A DNA stretch of 38,515 nt from Chloroflexota bacterium (lineage in GTDB: Bacteria > Chloroflexota > Dormibacteria > Dormibacterales > Dormibacteraceae). The notes beneath the pieces were generated by a model. The model was given only the letters and a program-made list of their open reading frames with translations, was not told the origin of the DNA and searched no databases. How positions within the stretch are numbered: position 1 is the first letter of the stretch; the number at the start of each line of letters is the position of its first letter. The stretch covers positions 1 through 38,515 of the forward strand of contig VBEO01000064.1 in the NCBI GenBank assembly GCA_005881825.1, read 5' to 3'. Shown piece by piece: positions 14,452 to 26,638 of the stretch. Both the position numbers and the translations under genes were made by a program.

Positions 14452-15346
14452 GCTGCCAGCCGGGCACGAGCCGCCAGCGGCTGCCGTCGTACCAATAGGC
14501 GCCGTCCGGCGAACGCTGCACGCCCGGCGGCACCGAGTTTTCGGTGTCGTGCCAGCCGCCGCCGTCCCACCAGTAGCGGCCGTCGCCGGAGAGCGTGAGC
14601 GGCGGCGCTGCGGCGGCCGCAGCCTGGCCCGGCGTGCGCCGGCGCAGGAAGAGGGCGACCACGCTTGCCAGCACCGCCACCACCAGCACGGCGCCTGTGA
14701 AGATCCCCAGAGCCAGCGGGTTGACGCCGGAGGCGGAGCTGGAGGCGCCGGGCTGGGGCAGTGTGTTGGCGGGCGCGGAGCTGAACTGGGCCTTGGCCTG
14801 GGCGAGGACGCGGCTGCTGTCCACGCCACTGCGGTTGCCCATCACGACCACCAGGTTCAGGTTGCCCTTCACGAAAACCACGGCGTCCGAGGGGAAGCCG
14901 TCCGAGGACTTGAAGTGCGCGCCATAAGCCGGGCTCAGACCGGGGGTGTCGAAGAAGCCCTTGAAGTCTGAGTTGGAGGAATCGCCGCTCTTGCTGGCCG
15001 AAAAGTAGTCTCGGGCGCCGCTGTTCAGCTTGAACTCGTAGGCGCCCTCGACCAACACCAGGCCCGTCGACTGCTGGACCCAGCCTTTCTCGTAGCCGCG
15101 CGTGAACTGGTCCTTGGTCAGCCGCTGCTTGGCGGCCGCGCCGTCGGTGGAGTTGCTGGCGATGGCGTCAGCGTCTTGGGGCCCGAACTTGCCGCTGCCG
15201 CCGTTGGGTACGGCCTGGAAGTCGGCGCTGGGTGGATCGATAAGGACGTTGGCCAGGTCGGGCGGAGAGGCCGCGGCGACCTCGGGGCCGGCTGCGATCA
15301 GGCAGAGCCCAAGCATCGACAGCAGCGCCGCCCGCGCCCGCCTCAC
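14441..15346 (-). CDS. Membrane-anchored extracytoplasmic protein with cytoplasmic Trp-rich (DUF2510-like) repeats
   Basis: 301 residues. A signal peptide (about 1-26, ending in AAAS) is followed by an extracellular domain of about 180 residues that I do not recognise. One transmembrane helix (about 214-238, ALGIFTGAVLVVAVLASVVALF) is followed by RRR. The C-terminal tail has two short repeats, GRYWWDGGGWHD and GAYWYDGSRWR, like DUF2510-type motifs. Topology: outside N-terminal domain, repeats inside. The ectodomain may sense or bind something at the surface; function unknown. Confidence 0.7.
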   Translation of the reverse strand: MRRARAALLSMLGLCLIAAGPEVAAASPPDLANVLIDPPSADFQAVPNGGSGKFGPQDADAIASNSTDGAAAKQRLTKDQFTRGYEKGWVQQSTGLVLVEGAYEFKLNSGARDYFSASKSGDSSNSDFKGFFDTPGLSPAYGAHFKSSDGFPSDAVVFVKGNLNLVVVMGNRSGVDSSRVLAQAKAQFSSAPANTLPQPGASSSASGVNPLALGIFTGAVLVVAVLASVVALFLRRRTPGQAAAAAAPPLTLSGDGRYWWDGGGWHDTENSVPPGVQRSPDGAYWYDGSRWRLVPGWQPRP

Positions 15347-15353
15347 AGTGCGG

Positions 15354-16037
15354 TCAATTATCCGGCGCGTTTCCCGCGATCGCCCGCACCAAGGCCAGGG
15401 CGCGCCGGCGTGACTGGCGCAGCAGCGGCAGGTTGGCGAGCCCCACCAGGCGCACGATCAGGTCGGCGGTTTCGTCGATCAGCTCCAGGGTCTGGAGCCG
15501 GCCTGGCGAGGCGTCCATGATCCAGAAGTAAAGGACGCCCATCTGGTAGAGCCAGAGCAGGCGCGGCAGCTCAGCCGCCACCTCGGCCGGCAGCTTGGCG
15601 TCCGAGCCGCGCACGACCTCCGCGTAGAGGCCGATCACCTCCCGGCGCATGGCCGCGGATTCGGCTCCGAACGGGTTGAGAGGGCTGCGGGGGTCGGCGA
15701 CGGTGCTGAAAGGGGAGCCCGAGACCTCGTGGAAGGGCTCGCACGTCATGACGATCGCGCGCAGGACGCCGCGGAGGCGGGCTGCCAGCGAGCGCTCGCG
15801 GGCCAGCACCGGCGCGCAGGCCTCGCGGTGGAGCACGTGGAGGTGGTGATACAGCGCCAGGATCAGGTGCTCCTTGGACGGAAAGTAGTGATAGGAGCTG
15901 CCCAGCGAAACCCCGGCGCGCTCGGCGATCGCGCGCATGGTGGTCGCCTCGTATCCGTGAGTGCGAAAGAGCTCCAGGGCGGCCCCGAAGATGGCCGCCC
16001 TGGTGGCCTCGCCTTTGCTGGTGGCGGGCGCGGCCAA
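15354..16037 (-). CDS. TetR family transcriptional regulator
   Basis: A 227-residue regulator with a typical N-terminal HTH (AIFGAALELFRTHGYEATTM, then RAIAERAGVSLGSSYHYFPS) and a ligand-binding C-terminal helical domain containing LLWLYQMGVLYFWIMDAS. TTG 16037 is 2 bp after the stop of the membrane-protein gene, so the two form an operon; an extended reading frame upstream lies inside that gene. It probably binds the two palindromes at 16480-16548 and represses its own operon. Confidence 0.87.
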   Translation of the reverse strand: MAAPATSKGEATRAAIFGAALELFRTHGYEATTMRAIAERAGVSLGSSYHYFPSKEHLILALYHHLHVLHREACAPVLARERSLAARLRGVLRAIVMTCEPFHEVSGSPFSTVADPRSPLNPFGAESAAMRREVIGLYAEVVRGSDAKLPAEVAAELPRLLWLYQMGVLYFWIMDASPGRLQTLELIDETADLIVRLVGLANLPLLRQSRRRALALVRAIAGNAPDN

Positions 16038-16039
16038 GC

Positions 16040-16453
16040 TCAGTGCAGCGGCGCTGGGCTGGCCTGCCGCTGCTCGGGCGGTTGGCGGTAGTACCACTCG
16101 GCGTAGTTGCGCGCCTGGGTGCTGCGGCGAACCCTGTGCAGCACGGCCAGGTTGCCGAAATGGAGCGCGCCCAGGGTCAGCAGCACAAGGCCGAGCATCG
16201 TTACGAGGGTCTTCACCGTGTCAGCGGCGGTGATCGGCGAGCCCGCGGTATTGATGAGCAGGGCCGCCGCACCCAGGTTGACCAGGTAGAAACCGACCAG
16301 GAGCAGGTGATTGACCGAATCGGCCAGCCCTTCATCCGCCATCACGTCGACCAGGAAACGGCGTCCGTTGTGGTGCAGGGTACGGCCCACATACACCGTC
16401 ATGGCGACGCTGGTCAGCACGTAGACCAGGTAGAGAGCCAAGCTGAGATCCAT
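16040..16453 (-). CDS. Small integral membrane protein (3-4 TM)
   Basis: 137 residues with hydrophobic segments at about 3-22 (LSLALYLVYVLTSVAMTVYV), 47-67 (HLLLVGFYLVNLGAAALLI) and 83-103 (LVTMLGLVLLTLGALHFGNL), ending in an Arg-rich cytoplasmic tail (RQPPEQRQ). Not recognised beyond actinobacterial-type hypothetical membrane proteins. GGAGG precedes ATG 16453. First gene of the TetR-controlled operon, so it may handle or sense the TetR ligand. Confidence 0.75.
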   Translation of the reverse strand: MDLSLALYLVYVLTSVAMTVYVGRTLHHNGRRFLVDVMADEGLADSVNHLLLVGFYLVNLGAAALLINTAGSPITAADTVKTLVTMLGLVLLTLGALHFGNLAVLHRVRRSTQARNYAEWYYRQPPEQRQASPAPLH

Positions 16454-16479
16454 CTTGAAATCGCACCTCCAGCCGAGAA

Positions 16480-16548
16480 TTGAACGTGTTCAAGTCCCAG
16501 GGTAGATGTGCACGATCGCAAAGTCAAGAGCTTTTTGAACGTGTTCGA
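16480..16548 (-). promoter_or_regulatory. TetR-type promoter with two flanking operators
   Basis: The minus-strand promoter is TTGACT (16527-16522), 17 bp, TACCCT (16504-16499). TTGAACGTGTTCAA (16480-16493) is a palindrome with 6-bp arms just downstream of the -10, and TTGAACGTGTTCGA (16535-16548) lies just upstream of the -35, 55 bp away. The arrangement predicts repression of the membrane-protein/TetR operon by its own product. Confidence 0.75.
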
Positions 16549-16590
16549 CTACGGTGTCGGGACGTCGAGCCGAAGAGAGCTCTTAGCCTG

Positions 16591-16818
16591 CTAGCAGGAC
16601 TGGCTGCCCCAGGCGACGGTGCAGGCGATGTCCGTGAACATGTTCTTGATCTGGGCTCCGGTCGTGATCAGCACGATCAACACCACGACCGACACCATGA
16701 CCAGGATCAGGGCGTACTCCACCATGCCCTGGCCTGATTGGCCCTTGCGGAGACGGTTCACCGAGCGCGCAGCATACGGCCGAGCGCGGTCCCTGTCACC
16801 TCGCACCTGGGTTGCCAT
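16591..16818 (-). CDS. Flp/Fap type IVb pilin
   Basis: A 75-residue pilin precursor. A basic leader (ending RKGQSGQG) precedes the conserved MVEYALILVMVSVVVLIVLI helix, with the essential Glu and Tyr of the Flp family. Prepilin peptidase should cut near the GQSGQG segment. The C-terminal DIACTVAWGSQSC contains two Cys that could form a loop. No tad assembly genes are within the window, so the secretion apparatus must be elsewhere. Confidence 0.87.
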   Translation of the reverse strand: MATQVRGDRDRARPYAARSVNRLRKGQSGQGMVEYALILVMVSVVVLIVLITTGAQIKNMFTDIACTVAWGSQSC

Positions 16819-16863
16819 CTGTGCCCAATCAACGCGGGCGCTCGCGTTTGTGGTCGCTTGTAG

Positions 16864-16895
16864 TCGAAAAATTCTCGCCTAGGCGGGATTTTCGA
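16864..16895 (-). terminator. Rho-independent-like terminator at the end of msrA
   Basis: TCGAAAA (16864-16870) and TTTTCGA (16889-16895) pair around the CGCCTAGGCG core (16876-16885), which overlaps the msrA stop codon. In the msrA direction the stem is followed by AGAATTTTT. Partial symmetry means it could also work from the other side. Confidence 0.55.
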
Positions 16896-17511
16896 CGGCG
16901 GCCACGCCCACGGGGCAGCTGACGCCGGTGCCTCCCAGCCCGCAGTAGCCGTTGGGGTTCTTGCGCAGGTACTGCTGGTGGTAGTCCTCGGCGAAATAGA
17001 ACTCCGGGGCCGGCTCGATGCCGGTGGTGATCGGTCCGTAGCCGGCGCGCTCCAGCACCGGTTGATACGCCTCTCGCGAGCGCTCGGCGGCGGCCTGTTG
17101 GGACTCGCCGTGGGTGAAGATCGCCGAGCGGTACTGGGTCCCGACGTCGTTGCCCTGGCGCATGCCCTGCGTCGGATCGTGCGACTCCCAGAAGACCTTC
17201 AGCAGCGCCTCGTAAGAGACGCGGGCGGGATCGTAGGCCACGCGCACGGTCTCGGTGTGGCCGGTGCGGCCCGAGCAGACCTCTTCGTACGTCGGGTTGG
17301 GCGTGTAGCCGCCTTGATAGCCGACGGCGGTCGAGATCACCCCCGGCACCTTCCAGAAGGCTTTCTCAGCGCCCCAGAAGCAGCCCAGCGCGAACTCGGC
17401 CACCTCGGCGCCGGCGGGCACCGGCTGCCCTTCGTAGATCGTACGGTCACGACCCGGCAGCGCCTGCTCGGGTGTCGGCATCTCGGTCTTGTGTCGAGAG
17501 AACAACCACAT
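16879..17511 (-). CDS. msrA: Peptide-methionine (S)-S-oxide reductase MsrA
   Basis: A 210-residue repair enzyme that reduces methionine-S-sulfoxide in proteins using thioredoxin. The catalytic Cys44 is in [29 protein letters not shown] and [12 protein letters not shown] are the usual substrate-site motifs; Cys190 and Cys199 near the C-terminus are resolving cysteines. ATG 17511 gives the E. coli-like N-terminus (LFSRHKT...EQALPGRD). The start overlaps the end of the exporter gene by 65 bp, so it is co-transcribed with it. Confidence 0.95.
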   Translation of the reverse strand: MWLFSRHKTEMPTPEQALPGRDRTIYEGQPVPAGAEVAEFALGCFWGAEKAFWKVPGVISTAVGYQGGYTPNPTYEEVCSGRTGHTETVRVAYDPARVSYEALLKVFWESHDPTQGMRQGNDVGTQYRSAIFTHGESQQAAAERSREAYQPVLERAGYGPITTGIEPAPEFYFAEDYHQQYLRKNPNGYCGLGGTGVSCPVGVAAVENPA

Positions 17512-18925
17512 CTCGCTTGGAAGCGTACCCGCTGACCAGGATCGCCAATCCATTCACGAAGCCCACGGCTGCCAGCACCAGCAGGCTGACGAAGAGGGCG
17601 TGCAGCCCGGCCGCCAGCTGGGCCCGGGCGGTCAGGGGATCGGCCGCGTCGCGCACATAGACCTGGACCAGAACCCCCATCAGGGAGATGCCGATCGCGC
17701 CCCCGATGGTGCGCGCGAACTGGTTCATGGCCGTGGCCGCGCCCCGCCGCTCCCAGGGGACGCTGTTCTGGATCACGATCAGCAGCGGCGCCGAGATGAG
17801 CCCCATGCCGGCGCCCATGACCAGCGAGGCCGCCCCGTCCCAGAGCGTGCCCGACGCGCCGGCGGGCGGGCCGATGGCCAGCATCGCCGTCGCCAGCACG
17901 AGCACGGCGGCGCCGCCCATCACCAGCCGCTGGTAGCCCACGCGCACCATCACCCAGCCGGCCGAAGCCGAGGCCACGGGCCAGCCCAGCGACATCACGC
18001 CCACGGCCACCCCGGCGGCGAAGACGGAACCGCCGTAGACGCGCTGCACGTGCAGCGGCAGGTAGGCGGTGACCCCGAACATGAGGATGCCGCCGATCGT
18101 GGCCATCAGCACCGCGGGGCCGATCACGGGATGACGGAGCAGGTCGAGCGGCAGGATGGGGTGCCGGCTGCGGGCCTCCACCAGGCCGAAGGCGGCCAGG
18201 ATCAGCAGCGCCAGGCCCACGATCGGCCAGTTGGGCGTGGCGCTGGCGCTGCCTGACCCCAGGCCCCAAAGCAGCAGCGCGATGCCGGCCGTGAGCAGCA
18301 GCCCGCTGCGCAGGTCGATGCCGCCGGCGGCGGTGGCCGGACGCCGCTCCCGGTAGCCGAGCACGAGCGCGGTGGAGATCACTCCGGCCGGAAGGTTGAT
18401 CAGGAAGATCCAGCGCCAGCCCACGGTGGAGACGAACAGCGCGCCCAGGGCCGGCCCGATGATGGCCGCGATCGCCCACATGGCGCTGAAGAAGCCGGTC
18501 AGGCGGGCCCGCTGGGCGAGCGGGAAGACGTCGCTCAGGATTGTGAAGACCAGCGGCTGCACGCAGCCCGCGCCGATGCCCTGTGCCGTGCGGAAGGCGA
18601 TCAGCCAGCCCATGCCCGGGCTGGCCGCGCAGAGCACCGACGCGATCACGAAGATCGCCATGCCCGCGAGCAGTACCGACTTGCGGCCCTTGGAGTCGGC
18701 CAGCCGCCCCCAGAGCGGGACGCTGGTGGTGGCGGTGATCAGGTAGCCGCTGAAGACCCACGGATAGAGGGAGAACTGCCCCAGCTCTTTGGCGATCGTG
18801 GGCAGTGCGGTGCCGACCACGGTCGAGTCCATGGCCGCCACGAACATGGAGAGCATCAGCCCGGCCATGAGCCGGACCACGGCCGGCGTCCAGGCGACGT
18901 GGGCGGCCCGCTCGCGGTCCATCAT
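17447..18925 (-). CDS. MFS multidrug exporter, DHA2 (EmrB/QacA) 14-TM family
   Basis: 492 residues with about 14 hydrophobic segments. TM1 carries the conserved Asp ([17 protein letters not shown]), loop 2-3 has [10 protein letters not shown] (motif A), and [15 protein letters not shown] and [11 protein letters not shown] fit motifs B and C. A proton-driven efflux pump with unknown drugs. Two adjacent ATGs (18925, 18922) are possible starts. Only 8 bp separates its start from that of the divergent lipoyl-domain gene. Confidence 0.9.
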   Translation of the reverse strand: MMDRERAAHVAWTPAVVRLMAGLMLSMFVAAMDSTVVGTALPTIAKELGQFSLYPWVFSGYLITATTSVPLWGRLADSKGRKSVLLAGMAIFVIASVLCAASPGMGWLIAFRTAQGIGAGCVQPLVFTILSDVFPLAQRARLTGFFSAMWAIAAIIGPALGALFVSTVGWRWIFLINLPAGVISTALVLGYRERRPATAAGGIDLRSGLLLTAGIALLLWGLGSGSASATPNWPIVGLALLILAAFGLVEARSRHPILPLDLLRHPVIGPAVLMATIGGILMFGVTAYLPLHVQRVYGGSVFAAGVAVGVMSLGWPVASASAGWVMVRVGYQRLVMGGAAVLVLATAMLAIGPPAGASGTLWDGAASLVMGAGMGLISAPLLIVIQNSVPWERRGAATAMNQFARTIGGAIGISLMGVLVQVYVRDAADPLTARAQLAAGLHALFVSLLVLAAVGFVNGLAILVSGYASKRDVVVLSTQDRDADTRAGAAGS

Positions 18926-18933
18926 TGGATTTC

Positions 18934-19173
18934 ATGGTGCGGGAGATCGTGGTGCCGGCGTTGGAGGGCGCCACCGACGTCACCCTGGGCGCCTGGCTGC
19001 GGCGGGCCGGGGAGCGGGTGGAGGCCGGGGAGCCGGTGGCCGAGGCGCTGACCGACAAGGTCAACGCCGAGATCGAGTCGCCTTACGCGGGGGTGGTGGA
19101 GGAGCTGCTGGTCGCCGAGGGCGGGCCGATCGCCCCCGGCCAACCGATAGCCCGCATCCGCACCGACGGATAG
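18934..19173 (+). CDS. Stand-alone biotin/lipoyl attachment domain protein
   Basis: 79 residues forming one flattened beta-barrel domain. VPALEGATDVTLGAWLRRAG opens it; the modified Lys lies in ALTDKVNAEIESP; GVVEELLVAEGG and PGQPIARI close it. DKV rather than MKM favours lipoylation over biotinylation. No E1, E2 catalytic domain, E3 or ligase gene is nearby, so the acceptor complex is elsewhere or the protein acts as a free carrier. The in-frame TTG 18925 overlaps the exporter start; ATG 18934 is preferred. Confidence 0.82.
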   Translation: MVREIVVPALEGATDVTLGAWLRRAGERVEAGEPVAEALTDKVNAEIESPYAGVVEELLVAEGGPIAPGQPIARIRTDG

Positions 19174-19179
19174 CTGCAC

Positions 19180-19277
19180 TTGCCGGCAGATGTATGAATC
19201 TCGGCCCATCGAAAGCAGCATCTGCCGGCAACCGATCCCTTAACAGGCCGCATTCCCCTCCCGCAGGCTTGCCGGCA
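19180..19277 (+). repeat. TGCCGGCA repeat array upstream of the AbiEi/Vsr-like gene
   Basis: TTGCCGGCAGATG (19180-19192) and its perfect reverse complement (19219-19231) flank a 26-nt spacer, and a third TTGCCGGCA begins at 19269, immediately before the start codon of the next gene. The core TGCCGGCA is itself palindromic. Likely operator sites for the HTH domain of the downstream protein, or a hairpin in its leader. Confidence 0.6.
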
Positions 19278-20153
19278 ATGCTTCACGGCATGCCTCGACG
19301 CCCCTGTATCCCAGCTGCGTTGACCAGTGGTCTGTTCACTCGTGAAGATGCTCGTCGCGCGGGGCTGACGCGCGCGCAACTCCAAGGACGGTCATGGCGG
19401 CGGCTGGGTCACGACGTCTTTGCTTGGAAGGGGCTGGCGGACGATCCCTTGCTCCGGTTGGCAGCTGCGCGTCGTCGTCTGCCCCCTGGCGCCGTCTTTT
19501 CCGGCCCCGCCGCCGCCTGGCTCCACGGCCTCGACGTCCAACCCTGCGCCCCCATCGAAGCCACGGTCGAACCCGGTTGCGGTGTGTCCGCGCGTGGTGG
19601 GATACGCCTCCGGCGGTCGATCCTGGCGGCCGATGAGATCGTCGTGCGTCGGGCGCTCCCAGCCACGTCGATCGTGCGCACTCTGTTCGATCTGTCGAAG
19701 TCGTGGTCCCTCATCGAGGCCGTTGTGATCGTGGACTGTGCACTGCACATGGGCCTCGTTGGCAAGGCCGAGCTGTGTGCTGCAGCTCGGCCGGGCCGGC
19801 GCGACGTGCGCAAGTTCCGGCAAGTGATCGACCTCGCCGAGCCGAAGGCCGAGTCCCAGATGGAGTCGCGCCTCAGGATGCTGTTCGTGCTAGGCGGGCT
19901 GCCCCGCCCGCAGGTCCAGGTCGACCTACACAACGCAAGCGGTGTTTGGGCCCGTGCCGATCTGTACTACCCGAGCCACCGGCTGGTGATCGAGTACGAC
20001 GGCGGCTCGCACCGTACGAGCCTTATCCAGGATGACCGACGGCAGAACGAACTATTGAGCGCGGGCTACAAGCTCCTGCGCTACACCGCACCCGACGTCC
20101 TGCGCACGCCAGAGCTCACCCTGGCCCAGGTGCGGGGCGTCCTCCTCAGCTAG
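19278..20153 (+). CDS. AbiEi-like N-terminal domain fused to a Vsr/DUF559-type endonuclease domain
   Basis: 291 residues. The N-terminal part (about 12-150) has TSGLFTREDARRAGLTRAQL, a winged-helix module followed by the AbiEi-type fold (FSGPAAAWLHGL). The C-terminal part (about 190-280) is a PD-(D/E)XK-like nuclease with Glu196, Asp228 (RADLYYP), the EYDGG signature (239-243) and DDRRQNELLSAGYKLLRY, as in DUF559/Vsr-like proteins. No AbiEii partner gene is adjacent. ATG 19278 or 19290, or TTG 19269, are candidate starts. A defence or repair role is inferred; function is unproven. Confidence 0.72.
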   Translation: MLHGMPRRPCIPAALTSGLFTREDARRAGLTRAQLQGRSWRRLGHDVFAWKGLADDPLLRLAAARRRLPPGAVFSGPAAAWLHGLDVQPCAPIEATVEPGCGVSARGGIRLRRSILAADEIVVRRALPATSIVRTLFDLSKSWSLIEAVVIVDCALHMGLVGKAELCAAARPGRRDVRKFRQVIDLAEPKAESQMESRLRMLFVLGGLPRPQVQVDLHNASGVWARADLYYPSHRLVIEYDGGSHRTSLIQDDRRQNELLSAGYKLLRYTAPDVLRTPELTLAQVRGVLLS

Positions 20154-20187
20154 CGCGCAGCTGCGCCTCCAGGCCCTCGACGTCCAG

Positions 20188-20970
20188 CTAGGGCTGCGGA
20201 TAGGCGAGGTTCATCTCCTCCAGCGTCTCGGTGAGGATCTGCGCAACCGCCCAATTGCGGAACCACTTGCGGTTGGCGGGCACCACGTACCACGGCGCCC
20301 ACGGCGTCGCGCAGCGCGCGATGGCCACGTCGTACGCGGCCATGTACTCGTCCCACTGCCCGCGCTCGACCAGGTCGTGCTCGCTGAACTTCCAGCGTTT
20401 GCTCGGGTCATGCAGACGCGCCAGCAGGCGCTGGCGCTGCTCCTCGTAGGAGATGTGCAGGCACACCTTGACCACGGTGGTCGCGCGCTTCTCCGCCAGC
20501 TCCTTCTCGAACCGGTTGATCTGCCCGTACCGACGCTCCAGCACACCCTCCTCGAGCGCCTTCTTGACCCGCGGCACCAGCACGTCCTCGTAGTGCGAGC
20601 GGTTGAAGATCACGATCTCCCCCGGTCCCGGCAACGCGCGCCGGATCCGCCACAGGAATCCCCGCCGCACCTCCTCCGGCGTCGGCTCCCGAAAGGCCAC
20701 GACGCGTACCCCCTGTGGGTTCATCTGCGCCATCACGTGCTTGATGGTTCCGTCCTTGCCCGAGGTGTCCATGCCCTGCAGGACCACCAGCAGGCTGCGC
20801 CGGCCCTCGGCGTGCAGCCGGTCCTGCAGCTCGGCCAGCCGCTGGGCGCCCTTGGCCAGCCCTCGTTCCGCCCGGCCCCGGCCGAGCCCCAGCCGCGCGT
20901 CGGGGTCCACCCCGGCCAGGCTGAAATGACCGAGCGCAGCGTGGGCGAGGAGGCGGTCGCGTACGTTCAT
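20188..20970 (-). CDS. Polyphosphate kinase 2 family (PPK2) phosphotransferase
   Basis: 260 residues with a P-loop kinase fold. Walker A GMDTSGKDGT is at 66-75; FNRSHYEDVLVPRV and the lid segment with DPSKRWKFSEHD are diagnostic of class I-III PPK2 enzymes, which phosphorylate NMP or NDP from polyphosphate. ATG 20970 is chosen since GAGG lies 8 nt upstream; ATG 20976 also occurs. The gene is divergent from mug and ends 34 bp from the convergent AbiEi/Vsr-like gene. Confidence 0.92.
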   Translation of the reverse strand: MNVRDRLLAHAALGHFSLAGVDPDARLGLGRGRAERGLAKGAQRLAELQDRLHAEGRRSLLVVLQGMDTSGKDGTIKHVMAQMNPQGVRVVAFREPTPEEVRRGFLWRIRRALPGPGEIVIFNRSHYEDVLVPRVKKALEEGVLERRYGQINRFEKELAEKRATTVVKVCLHISYEEQRQRLLARLHDPSKRWKFSEHDLVERGQWDEYMAAYDVAIARCATPWAPWYVVPANRKWFRNWAVAQILTETLEEMNLAYPQP

Positions 20971-21019
20971 CGCCATATCCTCGCCGACTCGGGCCGACCT
21001 AGAGGCTGCGCGCGGCCGG

Positions 21020-21547
21020 GTGCTGGACGACGTCCTGGCGCCCGGACTGCGCGTGGTCTTCTGCGGCATCAATCCCGGCCTCTACACGGCGTGGGCCGGC
21101 CAACACTTCGCGCGCCCCGGCAATCGCTTCTGGAAAGCCCTCCACCTTGCCGGCTTCACGCCGCGGCTCCTGCATCCCTCTGAGCAGCGGCAACTGCTGG
21201 GGCTCGGCCTCGGCATCACCAACCTGGTGCCCCGCACCACCGCCCGCGCGGACGAACTCTCAATAAAAGAGCTCCAAGCCGGCGCGAAGGAGCTCCGGAA
21301 AAAGCTCGAGCTATACGAACCGCGCTGGCTGGCCGTGCTCGGCGTGAGCGCCTACCGCCTGGCCTTCGAACAGCCCCGCGCCGTCCTCGGCCCGCAGCCG
21401 GACGGGCGCACCTGGCTGCTCCCCAACCCCAGCGGCCTCAACGCCCACTACCAGCTGCCGGCGCTGGTGGACGAGTTCCGAAAGCTCAGGCGAGCGGCCG
21501 GAACCTCGGCGCCCGCTGCTCCAGGTAGGAGGCGACCCCCTCCTTGA
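21020..21547 (+). CDS. mug: G/U mismatch-specific DNA glycosylase (Mug/MUG-type)
   Basis: A 175-residue uracil-DNA glycosylase superfamily member removing U or ethenocytosine opposite G. CGINPGLYTAWAGQHFARPG contains the GINPG active-site motif; ARPGNRFW and LPNPSGLNAHY complete the family signature. GTG 21020 is the first usable start, but in-frame codons from about 20996 already read DLEAARGRV as in homologues, so the true start may be a non-standard codon further up. Its 3' end overlaps the convergent hydratase by 62 bp, giving a Pro/Arg-rich tail. Confidence 0.9.
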   Translation: MLDDVLAPGLRVVFCGINPGLYTAWAGQHFARPGNRFWKALHLAGFTPRLLHPSEQRQLLGLGLGITNLVPRTTARADELSIKELQAGAKELRKKLELYEPRWLAVLGVSAYRLAFEQPRAVLGPQPDGRTWLLPNPSGLNAHYQLPALVDEFRKLRRAAGTSAPAAPGRRRPPP

Positions 21548-22271
21548 AGTCCTCGGTCTCCAGCGACTCCTCCATCAGCTTGATCGACTCGTTGACGGCC
21601 GTATCCAGGTCGGTCGCGGCGTGGCGGTACACCTGGCGCTTGATCACGGCCATCGAACCGGGCGGGCAGTTGGCCGCCAGGTCGCGCGCATAAGCGGTCG
21701 CGCCTTCAACCAGTTGGTCGCCCGGCAGCACCCGGTTGACCAGGCCCATCTCCAGGGCTTCTTCGGCCAGGAAGACCCGGCCCGAGAGCAGGATGTCCAG
21801 CGCCCTCGCCGTGCCCACCAAACGGGGCAGCAGCCAGGACGAGCCGTACTCGGCGATCAGGCCTCGGCGCACGAAGGCCGAGGTGAACTTGGCGCCCGCG
21901 GCCGCGAAGCGGACGTCGCAGCAGAGCGCCACCACCAGGCCGAGTCCGGCGCAGGAGCCGTTGACGGCCGCGATCACGGGCTTCGGCACCTCTATCGCCT
22001 CCGTCGGCAGCACCCGCCGCTCCTCGCCGACCACCGCGGCGCCGCCGCCGATCGACTCCAGAAGCGACATGTCCGCGCCCGCGCAGAAGCCTTTGCCGGC
22101 GCCCGTCACCACCACCGCGTGCACTTCGGGATCCGCGGCCGCCTGGCGCAGCGAGGAGGACCAGCCTTCGCCCATCTCGCGGGTCCAGGCATTGAGCCGG
22201 TCGGGCCGGTTGAGGGTGATGGTGGCCACGCCCTCGGCGCGGGTATAGATGACAGGTTCTGTCGAAATCAT
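21486..22271 (-). CDS. Enoyl-CoA hydratase/isomerase family protein
   Basis: A 261-residue crotonase. ITLNRPDRLNAW, VVTGAGKGFCAGADMSLL (oxyanion-hole Ala/Gly) and AVNGSCAGLGLVVALCCDVR are classic, and the catalytic-site Glu is probably in RGLIAEYGSSWLLPRLVG. It may hydrate or isomerise acyl-CoA in fatty-acid or aromatic catabolism. A TAGTGT -10 sits 6 nt before ATG 22271, and only 20 bp separates it from the divergent lhr start. Confidence 0.9.
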   Translation of the reverse strand: MISTEPVIYTRAEGVATITLNRPDRLNAWTREMGEGWSSSLRQAAADPEVHAVVVTGAGKGFCAGADMSLLESIGGGAAVVGEERRVLPTEAIEVPKPVIAAVNGSCAGLGLVVALCCDVRFAAAGAKFTSAFVRRGLIAEYGSSWLLPRLVGTARALDILLSGRVFLAEEALEMGLVNRVLPGDQLVEGATAYARDLAANCPPGSMAVIKRQVYRHAATDLDTAVNESIKLMEESLETEDFKEGVASYLEQRAPRFRPLA

Positions 22272-22277
22272 GCTGCG

Positions 22278-22283
22278 ACACTA
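22278..22283 (-). promoter_or_regulatory. Candidate -10 for the enoyl-CoA hydratase gene
   Basis: TAGTGT on the minus strand, six bases from ATG 22271, fits the leaderless pattern of this window. It lies inside the 20-bp gap to lhr. Confidence 0.45.
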
Positions 22284-22291
22284 GCTGACGG

Positions 22292-26630
<4,339 letters not shown>

Positions 26631-26638
<8 letters not shown>

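Noticed and set aside
13438..14829. A 463-codon minus-strand frame opposite the WYL gene
   Set aside because: Low-complexity antisense product; the WYL regulator explains the region.
16573..16598. AAGAGAGCTCTT and CCTGCTAGCAGG at the end of the Flp pilin gene as a terminator
   Set aside because: Two small palindromes, one overlapping the stop codon, without a following T-run.
17337..19064. A 575-codon minus-strand frame across the exporter and msrA
   Set aside because: Another frame of the same strand encodes the recognisable DHA2 exporter; this one is Arg/Gly/Pro-rich shadow sequence.
20155..20166. GCGCAGCTGCGC palindrome between the convergent AbiEi/Vsr-like and PPK2 genes as a terminator
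   Set aside because: Perfect but short, with no T-run on either side; not enough to call.
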